This document shows positions 1-5,356 of a stretch of 5,356 nucleotides of DNA, one piece after another (within the stretch, counting starts at the first letter, position 1; the number at the start of each line of letters is the position of its first letter). The DNA is from Acidobacteriota bacterium (GTDB lineage Bacteria; Acidobacteriota; Terriglobia; Terriglobales; SCQP01), in contig JAKAOE010000163.1 of assembly GCA_021823305.1 (NCBI GenBank), positions 1 to 5,356 of the forward strand. The letters run 5' to 3'. The notes beneath the pieces are model-generated. The model had not been told where the DNA came from. It saw only the letters and a list, made by a program, of their open reading frames with translations, and made no database searches. Made by a program: the position numbers and the translations under genes.

Positions 1-509
1 TTGTAGACGGCGTTGGAGTCGGCATCGGACTGGCCGATGTTGTAGCCTTCGCGATAGCCGTAGCCGCGGGCGGTCTTGACCAACTCGGGCGAGGGTCCGG
101 CACTGACGGGCGCCGGCGGCGCGGCCGCCGCCGCCGCGGGCGGCGGGGCGCTTGCGGCAGGCGCGGGCGCGGCGGGCGCGACGCCGGCGAGCATCACCGA
201 GCGCGGGCGGCCGCCGTAGCCGTCACCATAGCCGTCGTCAAAGCCGCTCTGGAAGCTGGCGCGCCAGGCGGCGCGGGTGCCGTAGTCGGGGGTATAGCCG
301 GCATCGGCCTGCTGATAGACGAGAAACTTGTGCGCGTTGGCGGCCACGCCCTGGCGCTGGTCCTGCTGGCCGAGCGGGTAGCCGGCGTTGTAGCCGGCGA
401 CGTAGGCGGGGTCGGTGGCCGCGGACTGGGCGCGCAACGCGGCAGGGGCGGCGCACACCAGCGCCGTCAGCACGGCCAACGCAGCCCAGGGCGATTTAAA
501 CAGGGTCAT
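1..509 (-). CDS. Secreted Gly-Tyr repeat protein, function unknown (3' end cut off by window)
   Basis: I do not recognise a named family. The frame starts at ATG 509-507, preceded by a strong Shine-Dalgarno GAGGAG (522-517) 7 nt upstream, and runs 169 codons off the left edge without a stop. Residues 1-27 look like a signal peptide: Lys5, a hydrophobic Ala/Leu core, and likely cleavage near APA or LRA-Q, so export is inferred. The mature part has three related Gly-aromatic segments. Residues 39-50 and 151-162 both fit GYxxGYxxGQxD, and residues 89-100 fit GFxxGYxxGY. Between the second and third lies an Ala/Pro-rich linker (about residues 107-141). The spacing of Gly and Tyr suggests a repetitive surface or envelope protein, but no catalytic motif is visible. 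It diverges from folP with about 100 bp between the starts. The reading frame is supported by the RBS, signal peptide and repeats; the function is open. Confidence 0.8.
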   Translation of the reverse strand, partial: MTLFKSPWAALAVLTALVCAAPAALRAQSAATDPAYVAGYNAGYPLGQQDQRQGVAANAHKFLVYQQADAGYTPDYGTRAAWRASFQSGFDDGYGDGYGGRPRSVMLAGVAPAAPAPAASAPPPAAAAAAPPAPVSAGPSPELVKTARGYGYREGYNIGQSDADSNAVY

Positions 510-551
510 TCCCACACTCCTCGTTCTCGATCCCGTTGCGGCGCCCCTGTG

Positions 552-566
552 ACATTGGACGAATGT
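552..566. promoter_or_regulatory. 15-bp inverted repeat in the divergent intergenic region (possible operator)
   Basis: ACATT-GGACG-AATGT is a perfect 5-bp inverted repeat with a 5-bp spacer. It sits between the divergent starts of the Gly-Tyr repeat gene and folP. The flanks also hold a near-direct repeat, GTGACA at 549-554 and CTGACA at 572-577. I could not identify a convincing -35/-10 pair on either strand here. The position fits an operator for either gene, but a short palindrome can arise by chance. Confidence 0.2.
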
Positions 567-611
567 TGCTGCTGACAGGTTTCGCATGCACGCGACCGGC
601 CGCTCTATCAT

Positions 612-1478
612 TTGCCTGTGGAATATCTTAGGCCCCTCCGGCGCTGGCGGATTCGCGGGCAGGAGCGGGAATTGGGCGCGCGCACCTGGCTGATGGCCGT
701 TTTGAACCTGACGCCGGATTCGTTTTACGCGGCCAGCCGGGCGACGGGGCTGGATGCGGTGCTGGCGGCGGCCGAGGCGGCGCTGGGCGAGGGCGCGGAC
801 ATTCTCGACCTCGGGGCCGAGTCCACGCGGCCGGGGTCGGCGCCGGTGGGCGCGGACGAAGAAACGGCGCGGCTGCTGCCGGCGCTGCGGGCGGTGCGCG
901 AGCGCTGGCCGGAGGCGCTGCTTTCGGTGGACACGCGGCATGCGGCGACGGCGCGGCGGGCGCTGGAGGCGGGCGCGGACATTCTCAACGACATCGGCGG
1001 GCTGGCGGACCGGGCACTGGCGGAAGCGGCCGCGCGCGCGGGTGCGGCCGTAGTGGCGATGCACCTGCGCGGCACGCCGGCGACGATGCACCGGCTGCCG
1101 CCGCTGGAGGATCCGGTAGCCTGCGTGCGCGAAGGGCTCGGCGCGGTCGTGGCGCGGGCGGACGCCGCCGGGATCGCGCCGGCCTGCCTGGCGCTCGACC
1201 CGGGCTTCGGCTTCGGCAAGAACCTGGACGAGAACTTTCCGCTGCTGCGCGAGCTGGACGCGCTGCACGCCATCGGCGCGCCGCTGGTGGTGGGGGTGTC
1301 GCGCAAATCGTTCCTGCGCGCGGAGGCCAACGAGCCGCCGGAAGAGCGGCTGCCGGCATCGCTGGCGGCGGCCACGGCGGCGGTGCTGGCCGGCGCGCAC
1401 GTGCTGCGGGTGCACGACGTCGGCCCCACGCGGGCGGCGGCGCGGGTCGCCGACCGGCTGTTGCGGGCGACATTGTGA
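612..1478 (+). CDS. folP: Dihydropteroate synthase
   Basis: DHPS joins 6-hydroxymethyl-7,8-dihydropterin pyrophosphate to p-aminobenzoate, giving dihydropteroate in cytoplasmic folate synthesis; it is the sulfonamide target. The 288-residue TIM-barrel protein has the family motifs in order: NLTPDSF (32-38, Asn32), ESTRPG (70-75, Thr72/Arg73), SVDT (105-108, Asp107), NDIGG (126-130), MHLRGTPATM (150-159), LDPGFGFGK (195-203, Asp196), SRKSF (230-234, Lys232) and RVHD (266-269, Arg266/His268). These match the E. coli active-site set, so it should be active. Oddities are TPDSFYAASR where many homologues have TPDSFSDGG, and MHL where MHM is usual. No ATG precedes the first motif. TTG 612 is the first possible start after the in-frame stop at 573-575; GTG 618 and TTG 672 are alternatives. 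I keep the long form because residues 7-27 resemble the usual DHPS N-terminus. It ends 48 bp before rpsA, so cotranscription is likely. Confidence 0.96.
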   Translation: MPVEYLRPLRRWRIRGQERELGARTWLMAVLNLTPDSFYAASRATGLDAVLAAAEAALGEGADILDLGAESTRPGSAPVGADEETARLLPALRAVRERWPEALLSVDTRHAATARRALEAGADILNDIGGLADRALAEAAARAGAAVVAMHLRGTPATMHRLPPLEDPVACVREGLGAVVARADAAGIAPACLALDPGFGFGKNLDENFPLLRELDALHAIGAPLVVGVSRKSFLRAEANEPPEERLPASLAAATAAVLAGAHVLRVHDVGPTRAAARVADRLLRATL

Positions 1479-1512
1479 GAAAATGGGGCGCTGGCCGCGC
1501 TGGCCAACCCCC

Positions 1513-1518
1513 GAAGGA
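1513..1518 (+). promoter_or_regulatory. Ribosome binding site of rpsA
   Basis: GAAGGA lies 8 nt upstream of ATG 1527 and is the only good Shine-Dalgarno match in the 48-bp folP-rpsA gap. It supports that ATG as the start of S1. Confidence 0.6.
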
Positions 1519-1526
1519 CCCCCGTC

Positions 1527-3203
1527 ATGCAGGAATTTGCGCCCCCCCCTACGCCTGAAACCGCCGGAGCCGCCGTTCGCCCCGGCGAAGAGACTTCATT
1601 CGCCCAGATGCTCGAGCAGTTCGAGAGCGAGAACGCGGCCGCCGGGCCCGCGGTGGGCGAGCGCCGCACCGGCCATATCGTGAACCTGCGCGAGGACGTC
1701 GCGCTGGTGGATATCGGGGCCAAGGCGGAGGGGGTGCTGCCGCTGGAGCTGTGGCGCGAGCATGGTCCGGGAACGGACTTGACGCCGGGGCTGGCGATCG
1801 AGGTGGTGGTCGAGGGGCGCGACCCGGAGGGCAGCTTCAAACTCAGCCCGTATTCGCCCGATCATCCGCGCAACCTGGAGGATGCCAAGCTGGCGTTCGA
1901 GCAGGGGCTGATCCTGCGCGGCAAGGTGACCGGCGTGATCAAGGGCGGGCTGACGGTGGATGTGGGCATGCGCGGCTTCCTGCCGCAGTCGAAGAGCGGG
2001 GTGCGCGACCCGGGCGAGGCGCACAAGCTGGTGGGGCAGGAGATCCGCTGCCGCATCGCGCGCGCTCCGGAGGAGAAGAACCTGGTGCTCGACCGGCGCA
2101 GCGTGCTGGAAGAGGAGCAGCGGGCGGAGCAGCGGCAGACGCTGGAGAAGATCGCCGAGGGCGACACGGTCACGGGCACGGTGAAGAGCCTGGCGACCTA
2201 CGGCGCGTTCGTGGACATCGGCGGGCTGGACGCGCTGCTGCACATTTCCGACCTGAGCTGGACCCGGCTGGAGGCGCCCGAGCAGGCGCTGACGCTGGGG
2301 CAGACGCTCGAAGTGAAGGTGCTGAAGCTCGACCGCGGCAAGCGGCGGATTTCGGTGGGGGTGAAGCAGTTGACACCCGACCCGTGGGCGAACGTGGTGG
2401 AGCAGTTCGCGGTAGGCGCGCGGGTGCGGGGGACGGTGAAGCGGACGTCGAACTTCGGCGCCTTCGTCGAGATCGCGCCCGGGATCGAGGGGCTGATCCA
2501 CATCAGCGAGATGAGCTGGTCGCGGCGCGTGCGCAAGCCCGAGGACGCGGTGCAGCTGGGCGAGACGGTGGAAGCCGTGGTGCTGGGGGTGAGCCCGAAG
2601 GAGCGGCGCATCTCGCTGGGGCTGAAGCAGGCGCTGGGCGATCCCTGGGCGGACGCGGAGACGCGCTACGCCGAAGGCACGGTGGTCGAGGGCAGGGTGC
2701 GCAACCTGCAGCAGTTCGGCGCGTTCCTCGAGCTCGCCGAGGGCGTGGACGGCATGGTGCACATCGGCGACATCGCGCCCGAGCGGCTGCAGCATCCGAG
2801 CGCGGCGCTCAAGGTGGGCGACACGGTGCGCGCCAAGGTGCTGGAGATCGACGTGGCCAAGCGGCGGCTGCGGCTGGGCATGAAGCAGCTCATCCCGACC
2901 CCGCTGGAGGCGTTCCTGCAGGCGCACGCGGTGGGCGAGGAGCTGAGCGGGCGGGTGACCAAGGCCTATCCCGGCCGGGTGCAGTTGGACGAAGGCATCG
3001 AGGCGGCCTGCCCGAGCGCGGCCGCGCCGGTGCGCGTTCTGGAAGAAGGCACGCTGGCGGCGAAGCTGGCCGCGGTGTGGAAGAAGCCGGTGGAGACCGC
3101 GCCGGAGCCGACCGGCGTGCAGCTCAAGCCGGGCGAAGTGCGCAAGTTCCGCATCACACGCATCGAGCCGGAGCGCAGCAAGATCGAAGTCGAGCCGGCG
3201 TAG
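1527..3203 (+). CDS. rpsA: 30S ribosomal protein S1
   Basis: S1 is the RNA-binding small-subunit protein that helps load structured or weak-SD mRNAs onto the ribosome. The 558 residues hold a chain of S1 (OB-fold) domains at about 44-108, 128-192, 211-281, 297-367, 384-454 and a degenerate sixth at 469-556. Domains 3-5 are canonical: GAFVDIGGLDALLHISDLSW (225-244) then KRRISVGVKQL (272-282); GAFVEIAPGIEGLIHISEMS (311-330) then RRISLGLKQ (360-368); GAFLELAEGVDGMVHIGDI (398-416) then RRLRLGMKQL (446-455). Domains 1-2 are more diverged, as expected for the ribosome-docking end. The N-terminus (residues 1-23) is Pro/Ala/Glu-rich and probably flexible. The length matches the usual 550-570 residues of six-domain S1. 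It follows folP closely and has its own RBS. The last domain appears split by an insertion (about residues 498-531). The identification is secure. Confidence 0.97.
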   Translation: MQEFAPPPTPETAGAAVRPGEETSFAQMLEQFESENAAAGPAVGERRTGHIVNLREDVALVDIGAKAEGVLPLELWREHGPGTDLTPGLAIEVVVEGRDPEGSFKLSPYSPDHPRNLEDAKLAFEQGLILRGKVTGVIKGGLTVDVGMRGFLPQSKSGVRDPGEAHKLVGQEIRCRIARAPEEKNLVLDRRSVLEEEQRAEQRQTLEKIAEGDTVTGTVKSLATYGAFVDIGGLDALLHISDLSWTRLEAPEQALTLGQTLEVKVLKLDRGKRRISVGVKQLTPDPWANVVEQFAVGARVRGTVKRTSNFGAFVEIAPGIEGLIHISEMSWSRRVRKPEDAVQLGETVEAVVLGVSPKERRISLGLKQALGDPWADAETRYAEGTVVEGRVRNLQQFGAFLELAEGVDGMVHIGDIAPERLQHPSAALKVGDTVRAKVLEIDVAKRRLRLGMKQLIPTPLEAFLQAHAVGEELSGRVTKAYPGRVQLDEGIEAACPSAAAPVRVLEEGTLAAKLAAVWKKPVETAPEPTGVQLKPGEVRKFRITRIEPERSKIEVEPA

Positions 3204-3300
3204 AGGGCGAGCGGATCGGGCGCGGCGCGCGGCGTTTAGTATTCTTTTTAGGCCGCAAGTGGCTGATTCCATTGGGCAGGCCCCGATACAGTGCGTTCGC

Positions 3301-3362
3301 CCTGGCCTCGCTTCGGCACGCCGGGCTGCGCCTGCGGCGCAGCCCGGCGAACGGAGGCCGGG
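3301..3362. repeat. Large nested palindrome in the convergent rpsA/Ig-protein spacer
   Basis: An inner perfect 14-bp inverted repeat, 3319-3332 with 3336-3349, encloses a 3-nt loop (TGC). It is enclosed by an outer 9-bp stem, 3301-3309 with 3354-3362, which includes one G-T pair. Read as + strand RNA, the left internal loop (3310-3318) holds GCTTCGGC, a potential mini-hairpin with a C(UUCG)G tetraloop, so a three-way junction is possible. The element lies between rpsA and the oppositely oriented Ig-protein gene, where it could act as a bidirectional transcription barrier, an mRNA 3'-end stabiliser, or a copy of a dispersed REP-like repeat. No run of T follows on either strand, so it is not a classic intrinsic terminator. 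The rest of 3204-3434 shows no credible gene, only an AT-rich patch at 3235-3250. Confidence 0.75.
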
Positions 3363-3434
3363 CCTTCGCCGACAATGCTCTGATACGGGGTGCGGAAAAG
3401 GGTTGGCTGTGACCATGCGGGGCGGGCCTACGGG

Positions 3435-4088
3435 CTACTGGTCCGGGACGGTGAAGTCGGGGGCGGCGAGGCGCGCGCGGTAAATCGCTTTCTTGGCCGG
3501 GATTTCGGCGACAGCGTCGGCGCCGAGGGTGTACGCGCCGGGCGGGAGGGCGACGGCGAAGGCAAGCTCAGGGGTCGAGTCGCCGGGGGCGAGGTCGCGG
3601 TGGTCGTAGCGCAGTGCGAAAGCCTTGCCGGCCTGGTTCACCGCCTCGACGATCACCGTGGCGGTGACGGTGTCGCCGCTGTCGTTGCGCAGCTTCAGCG
3701 CGCCGCGGATCTCGCCTTCGGAAAGCGCCGGCGGCTGGGTCCAGCTGAGCTCGAGCGGCGGGCTCGGGGTGCTGGGCAGCAGGCGGGTCTCGACCAGCGG
3801 CGGTGAAGCGGAGTCCTCGAGCTGGATCAGCACGTGGAAGGGCCGGCCGCTTCGCGGGACGCCCTGGATGGCGCCGGTTGCGGCGTTGAGTTCGAGGTCC
3901 GGCGGCAGGCCGGGCTCGAGCGCGCTCCAGCGGTAGGGCGGCGTGCCGCCCCGGGCGCGCAAGACGGCGTGATAGGGCTTGCCGGCGCGGGGCGGGGGGA
4001 GGTGGGTGGTCAGGATTTCGAGCGGCGGGGTTTGCGCCGCCGCGGCCAGCAGCAGCGTGGCCGCCAGACTGAGCGGCGCCCACTTCAT
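3435..4088 (-). CDS. Exported putative-Ig (He_PIG-like) domain protein, function unknown
   Basis: A 217-residue protein with a signal peptide (Lys2, hydrophobic core to residue 17, likely cleavage after AAA near residue 18), so it should be exported. Residues about 24-95 match the putative Ig (He_PIG) pattern: AGKPYHAVLRARGGTPPYRW (35-54), then GLPPDLELNAATGAIQGVP (60-78), then a hydrophobic strand ending LEDS. Residues 112-213 form a second, probably beta-rich domain that I cannot assign. It contains NDSGDTVTATVIVEAVNQAG (135-154) and LPPGAYTL (181-188), and resembles carbohydrate- or adhesion-type sandwich domains only in general look. ATG 4088 is the only sensible start; a GGAG lies just 2 nt upstream, which is closer than optimal. 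The gene starts 12 bp after the patatin stop, in the same frame, and is probably cotranscribed with it. The role is likely binding or adhesion rather than catalysis, but this is inferred from the fold alone. Confidence 0.88.
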   Translation of the reverse strand: MKWAPLSLAATLLLAAAAQTPPLEILTTHLPPPRAGKPYHAVLRARGGTPPYRWSALEPGLPPDLELNAATGAIQGVPRSGRPFHVLIQLEDSASPPLVETRLLPSTPSPPLELSWTQPPALSEGEIRGALKLRNDSGDTVTATVIVEAVNQAGKAFALRYDHRDLAPGDSTPELAFAVALPPGAYTLGADAVAEIPAKKAIYRARLAAPDFTVPDQ

Positions 4089-4100
4089 GGCTCCAATGTA

Positions 4101-5090
4101 TCAGGTGGCGGAGGCGCTGGTGGCGCCGCCGCCGGTGAGCGCGGCGCAGACGGCGTCGAGCGCGGGCGATTGTTCCTGGATGAAGCGGCGGGCGGTGGCC
4201 TGGAGGCGCTGCAGGTTGGCGGGCGAGGGGTCGTCCATGGCGATCTCGTCCGCCCGCAACGCGGGCTCGAAGCGGAAGAAGTCGCAGGCGGATTGCGGGA
4301 GCGCGCGCATTTCGTAGTCCACCGCGGCGGCGTCGCCCTCGATCAACACCGGCGCGACGTGGTCGGCCCAGCTCATCAGGCCCCAGCCGCGCGCGTCGGG
4401 GTAGCTGACCGAATCCTTGCGGCTGCCGGTGCCGCAGGAGACCACGACGATGCGCGCGGCCTGGGGAAAAAGCCGGCGCGCTTCGGCGTAGGCGGCCATG
4501 GCGGGATTGTTGGCGACCACGCCGCCATCGATCAGCACGCGCTCGCGGGCGCCGTCGTGCAGCAGCAGCGGCTTGAAATAGGTCGGCGCGGCGCTGGTGG
4601 CGCGGGCGGCGTCGCGGATGAAAGCATCGGTTTCGCCGGGCGCGAGCGCGCCGCCCGCGCCGGTTTTGAAGAAGAACGAGCCGGCCATGTGCAGGTCGTA
4701 GCTGGGGATCACCAGCGCGGTGAGCGCGGCGGAGAGGCGGGTGTCGCCGAAGCGTTCGCGCAGCACCCGCTCCAGCGGGCGCGCGGGATAGAGGGCGGAG
4801 AAGATGCCGCGCCAACGCCAGCGCGGGCCGCCGGGAAAGATGCGGCGGCCGTCGGTGAGGTAGACGTGCTGCAGTTCGGCGGCGGTGTAAGGCTCGCCGG
4901 GTTGCTTGCAGGCGGTGCCCAGGCCGAGCGCGAGGATGCCGCCGGTGGAGGCGCCGGCGATCACGTCGAAGCCGTCGCACAGGCGCTGGCCCAGCCGCGT
5001 CTCCAGCGCTTCCAGCACCATGGCGGGGATGAGGCCGCGGATGCCGCCGCCGTCGATCGCCAGAACGTTGACCCAATCACGATGCACCAT
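4101..5090 (-). CDS. Patatin-like phospholipase
   Basis: Patatin-family enzymes are Ser-Asp dyad acyl hydrolases that cleave fatty acids from phospholipids or other acyl lipids. All signatures are present in this 329-residue protein: the oxyanion glycine motif DGGGIRG (13-19), the nucleophile elbow GASTGG (46-51, Ser48) and the dyad aspartate in DGG (188-190, Asp188). ARATSAAPTYF (162-172) and VVSCGTGS (216-223) are also typical of the bacterial patatin/CotR-like group. There is no signal peptide or transmembrane segment, so it is probably cytoplasmic or membrane-peripheral. The C-terminal 80 residues carry no extra domain that I recognise. ATG 5090 is supported by a GGGAG (5102-5098) 7 nt upstream and by the catalytic motif starting only 12 residues in. 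It lies 33 bp after an FAD oxidoreductase and 12 bp before an exported Ig-like protein, which suggests an operon. The true substrate cannot be read from the sequence. Confidence 0.95.
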   Translation of the reverse strand: MVHRDWVNVLAIDGGGIRGLIPAMVLEALETRLGQRLCDGFDVIAGASTGGILALGLGTACKQPGEPYTAAELQHVYLTDGRRIFPGGPRWRWRGIFSALYPARPLERVLRERFGDTRLSAALTALVIPSYDLHMAGSFFFKTGAGGALAPGETDAFIRDAARATSAAPTYFKPLLLHDGARERVLIDGGVVANNPAMAAYAEARRLFPQAARIVVVSCGTGSRKDSVSYPDARGWGLMSWADHVAPVLIEGDAAAVDYEMRALPQSACDFFRFEPALRADEIAMDDPSPANLQRLQATARRFIQEQSPALDAVCAALTGGGATSASAT

Positions 5091-5097
5091 GCAGAGA

Positions 5098-5102
5098 CTC
5101 CC
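5098..5102 (-). promoter_or_regulatory. Ribosome binding site of the patatin gene
   Basis: GGGAG on the minus strand lies 7 nt before ATG 5090, inside the 33-bp gap after the oxidoreductase stop. It supports that start. A second purine run (GAGGAG, minus strand, 5118-5113) is about 22 nt from the ATG, too far to serve it. Confidence 0.5.
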
Positions 5103-5123
5103 GCGCGAGACACTCCTCTGATG

Positions 5124-5356
5124 TCAGGATCGCGCCCGGAGTTGGCCGAGCGCCAGCCGGGCGGCGTGCGCGCCGCACAGCCCGTGCACGCCTCCGCCCG
5201 GCGGCGTGGAGGCGGAGCAAAGATAGACGCCGGGGAGCGGCGTCGCGTAGGGGCGCAGCGTGGGTCGCAGCAGGAGTTGGCGCAGGCGGTTGCGGCCGCC
5301 GGCGATGTCGCCGCCGAGGAGGTTGGCGTTCCGGTGCTCGATCGCGGCCGGGGGGG
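5124..5356 (-). CDS. Phytoene desaturase/PYROXD2-like FAD-dependent oxidoreductase (C-terminal fragment)
   Basis: Only the last 76 codons are inside the window; the 5' part lies beyond the right edge. The fragment shows the C-terminal signature of the phytoene dehydrogenase-type amine-oxidase superfamily found in the NAD(P)/FAD oxidoreductase (PYROXD2-like) group: [10 protein letters not shown], then [20 protein letters not shown], then [20 protein letters not shown]. In this superfamily the closing Pro-Gly-Gly-Gly-Val-His-Gly segment lies near the flavin and precedes the last helix. The protein ends with LRARS and TGA at 5126-5124. Members oxidise or isomerise carotenoid-like or other hydrophobic substrates, and many are uncharacterised, so no specific reaction is claimed. 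It is the upstream gene of the leftward cluster, 33 bp before the patatin gene. The N-terminal Rossmann dinucleotide-binding motif cannot be checked here. Confidence 0.88.
   Translation of the reverse strand, partial: PPAAIEHRNANLLGGDIAGGRNRLRQLLLRPTLRPYATPLPGVYLCSASTPPGGGVHGLCGAHAARLALGQLRARS

Noticed and set aside
120..195. GC-rich repetitive stretch resembling a microsatellite
   Set aside because: It encodes the Ala/Pro linker of the Gly-Tyr repeat protein, in frame; ordinary low-complexity coding sequence.
725..1840. 371-codon open frame antisense to folP and the start of rpsA
   Set aside because: Ser/Ala-rich low-complexity translation with no motif, opposite two well-supported genes.
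3235..3250. T-rich tract after rpsA as an intrinsic terminator
   Set aside because: Only a weak 4-bp GCGC stem can be drawn upstream, and it is separated from the T run by several bases; the case is too weak to annotate.
1751..3412. 553-codon frame overlapping rpsA on the same strand
   Set aside because: The translation is Gly/Arg/Ala-rich noise from a shifted frame of the S1 gene.
1596..3416. 606-codon open frame antisense to rpsA
   Set aside because: It lies opposite a secure S1 gene, its composition is His/Arg/Leu-rich with no domain signature, and it is explained by strong G/C third-position bias leaving no stops.
3390..3806. 138-codon rightward frame running into the Ig-protein gene
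   Set aside because: No RBS or recognisable domain, Gly/Arg-rich, and antisense to a gene with a signal peptide and Ig domain.
3568..5076. 502-codon frame overlapping the patatin and Ig-protein genes
   Set aside because: Arg/Pro/His-rich shadow of two genes that carry real motifs in the other frame.
4101..5090. Patatin as a CapV-type CBASS defence effector
   Set aside because: No CD-NTase, Cap2/Cap3 or other defence gene is visible next to it, and the neighbours are an oxidoreductase and an exported Ig-like protein. Genes beyond the right edge are not visible.
5350..5356. Run of seven G at the right edge
   Set aside because: It reads as proline codons in the oxidoreductase frame and is cut by the window end; no separate feature can be supported.

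Overview
This is a very GC-rich window whose coding sequence is nearly all G or C at third positions, which produces many long shadow reading frames. It carries six genes: three read rightward or diverge from the left side, and three read leftward from the right edge. The mix suggests a GC-rich Acidobacteriota, perhaps of the Bryobacter/Solibacter type. The clues are a six-domain ribosomal protein S1, a small secreted putative-Ig (He_PIG-like) protein, and a secreted Gly-Tyr repeat protein. This placement is an inference; no rRNA or other definitive marker is present.

Left part (1-611): a leftward gene for a secreted protein with Gly-Tyr-rich repeats runs off the left edge. A short divergent intergenic region separates it from the next gene and holds a 15-bp inverted repeat.

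Centre (612-3203): a rightward pair, dihydropteroate synthase (folP, folate synthesis) followed after 48 bp by 30S ribosomal protein S1 (rpsA, translation). Both are housekeeping genes with intact diagnostic motifs, and they probably share a transcript.

Convergent spacer (3204-3434): 231 bp without a credible gene. Its main feature is a strong nested palindrome (outer 9-bp stem, inner 14-bp stem) lying between two converging transcription units. It resembles a dispersed palindromic repeat or a bidirectional transcription barrier.

Right part (3435-5356): a leftward, tightly spaced cluster. In transcription order it is the C-terminal end of a phytoene-desaturase/PYROXD2-like FAD oxidoreductase, a complete cytoplasmic patatin-like phospholipase with its Ser-Asp dyad, and a small exported protein with a putative Ig domain. 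Gaps of 33 and 12 bp suggest an operon. A link to lipid or isoprenoid metabolism is possible for the first two genes, but no joint function is established. I see no CRISPR array, tRNA, rRNA, insertion sequence or recognisable defence system. The least explained items are the Gly-Tyr repeat protein, the spacer palindrome and the oxidoreductase-patatin-Ig cluster.
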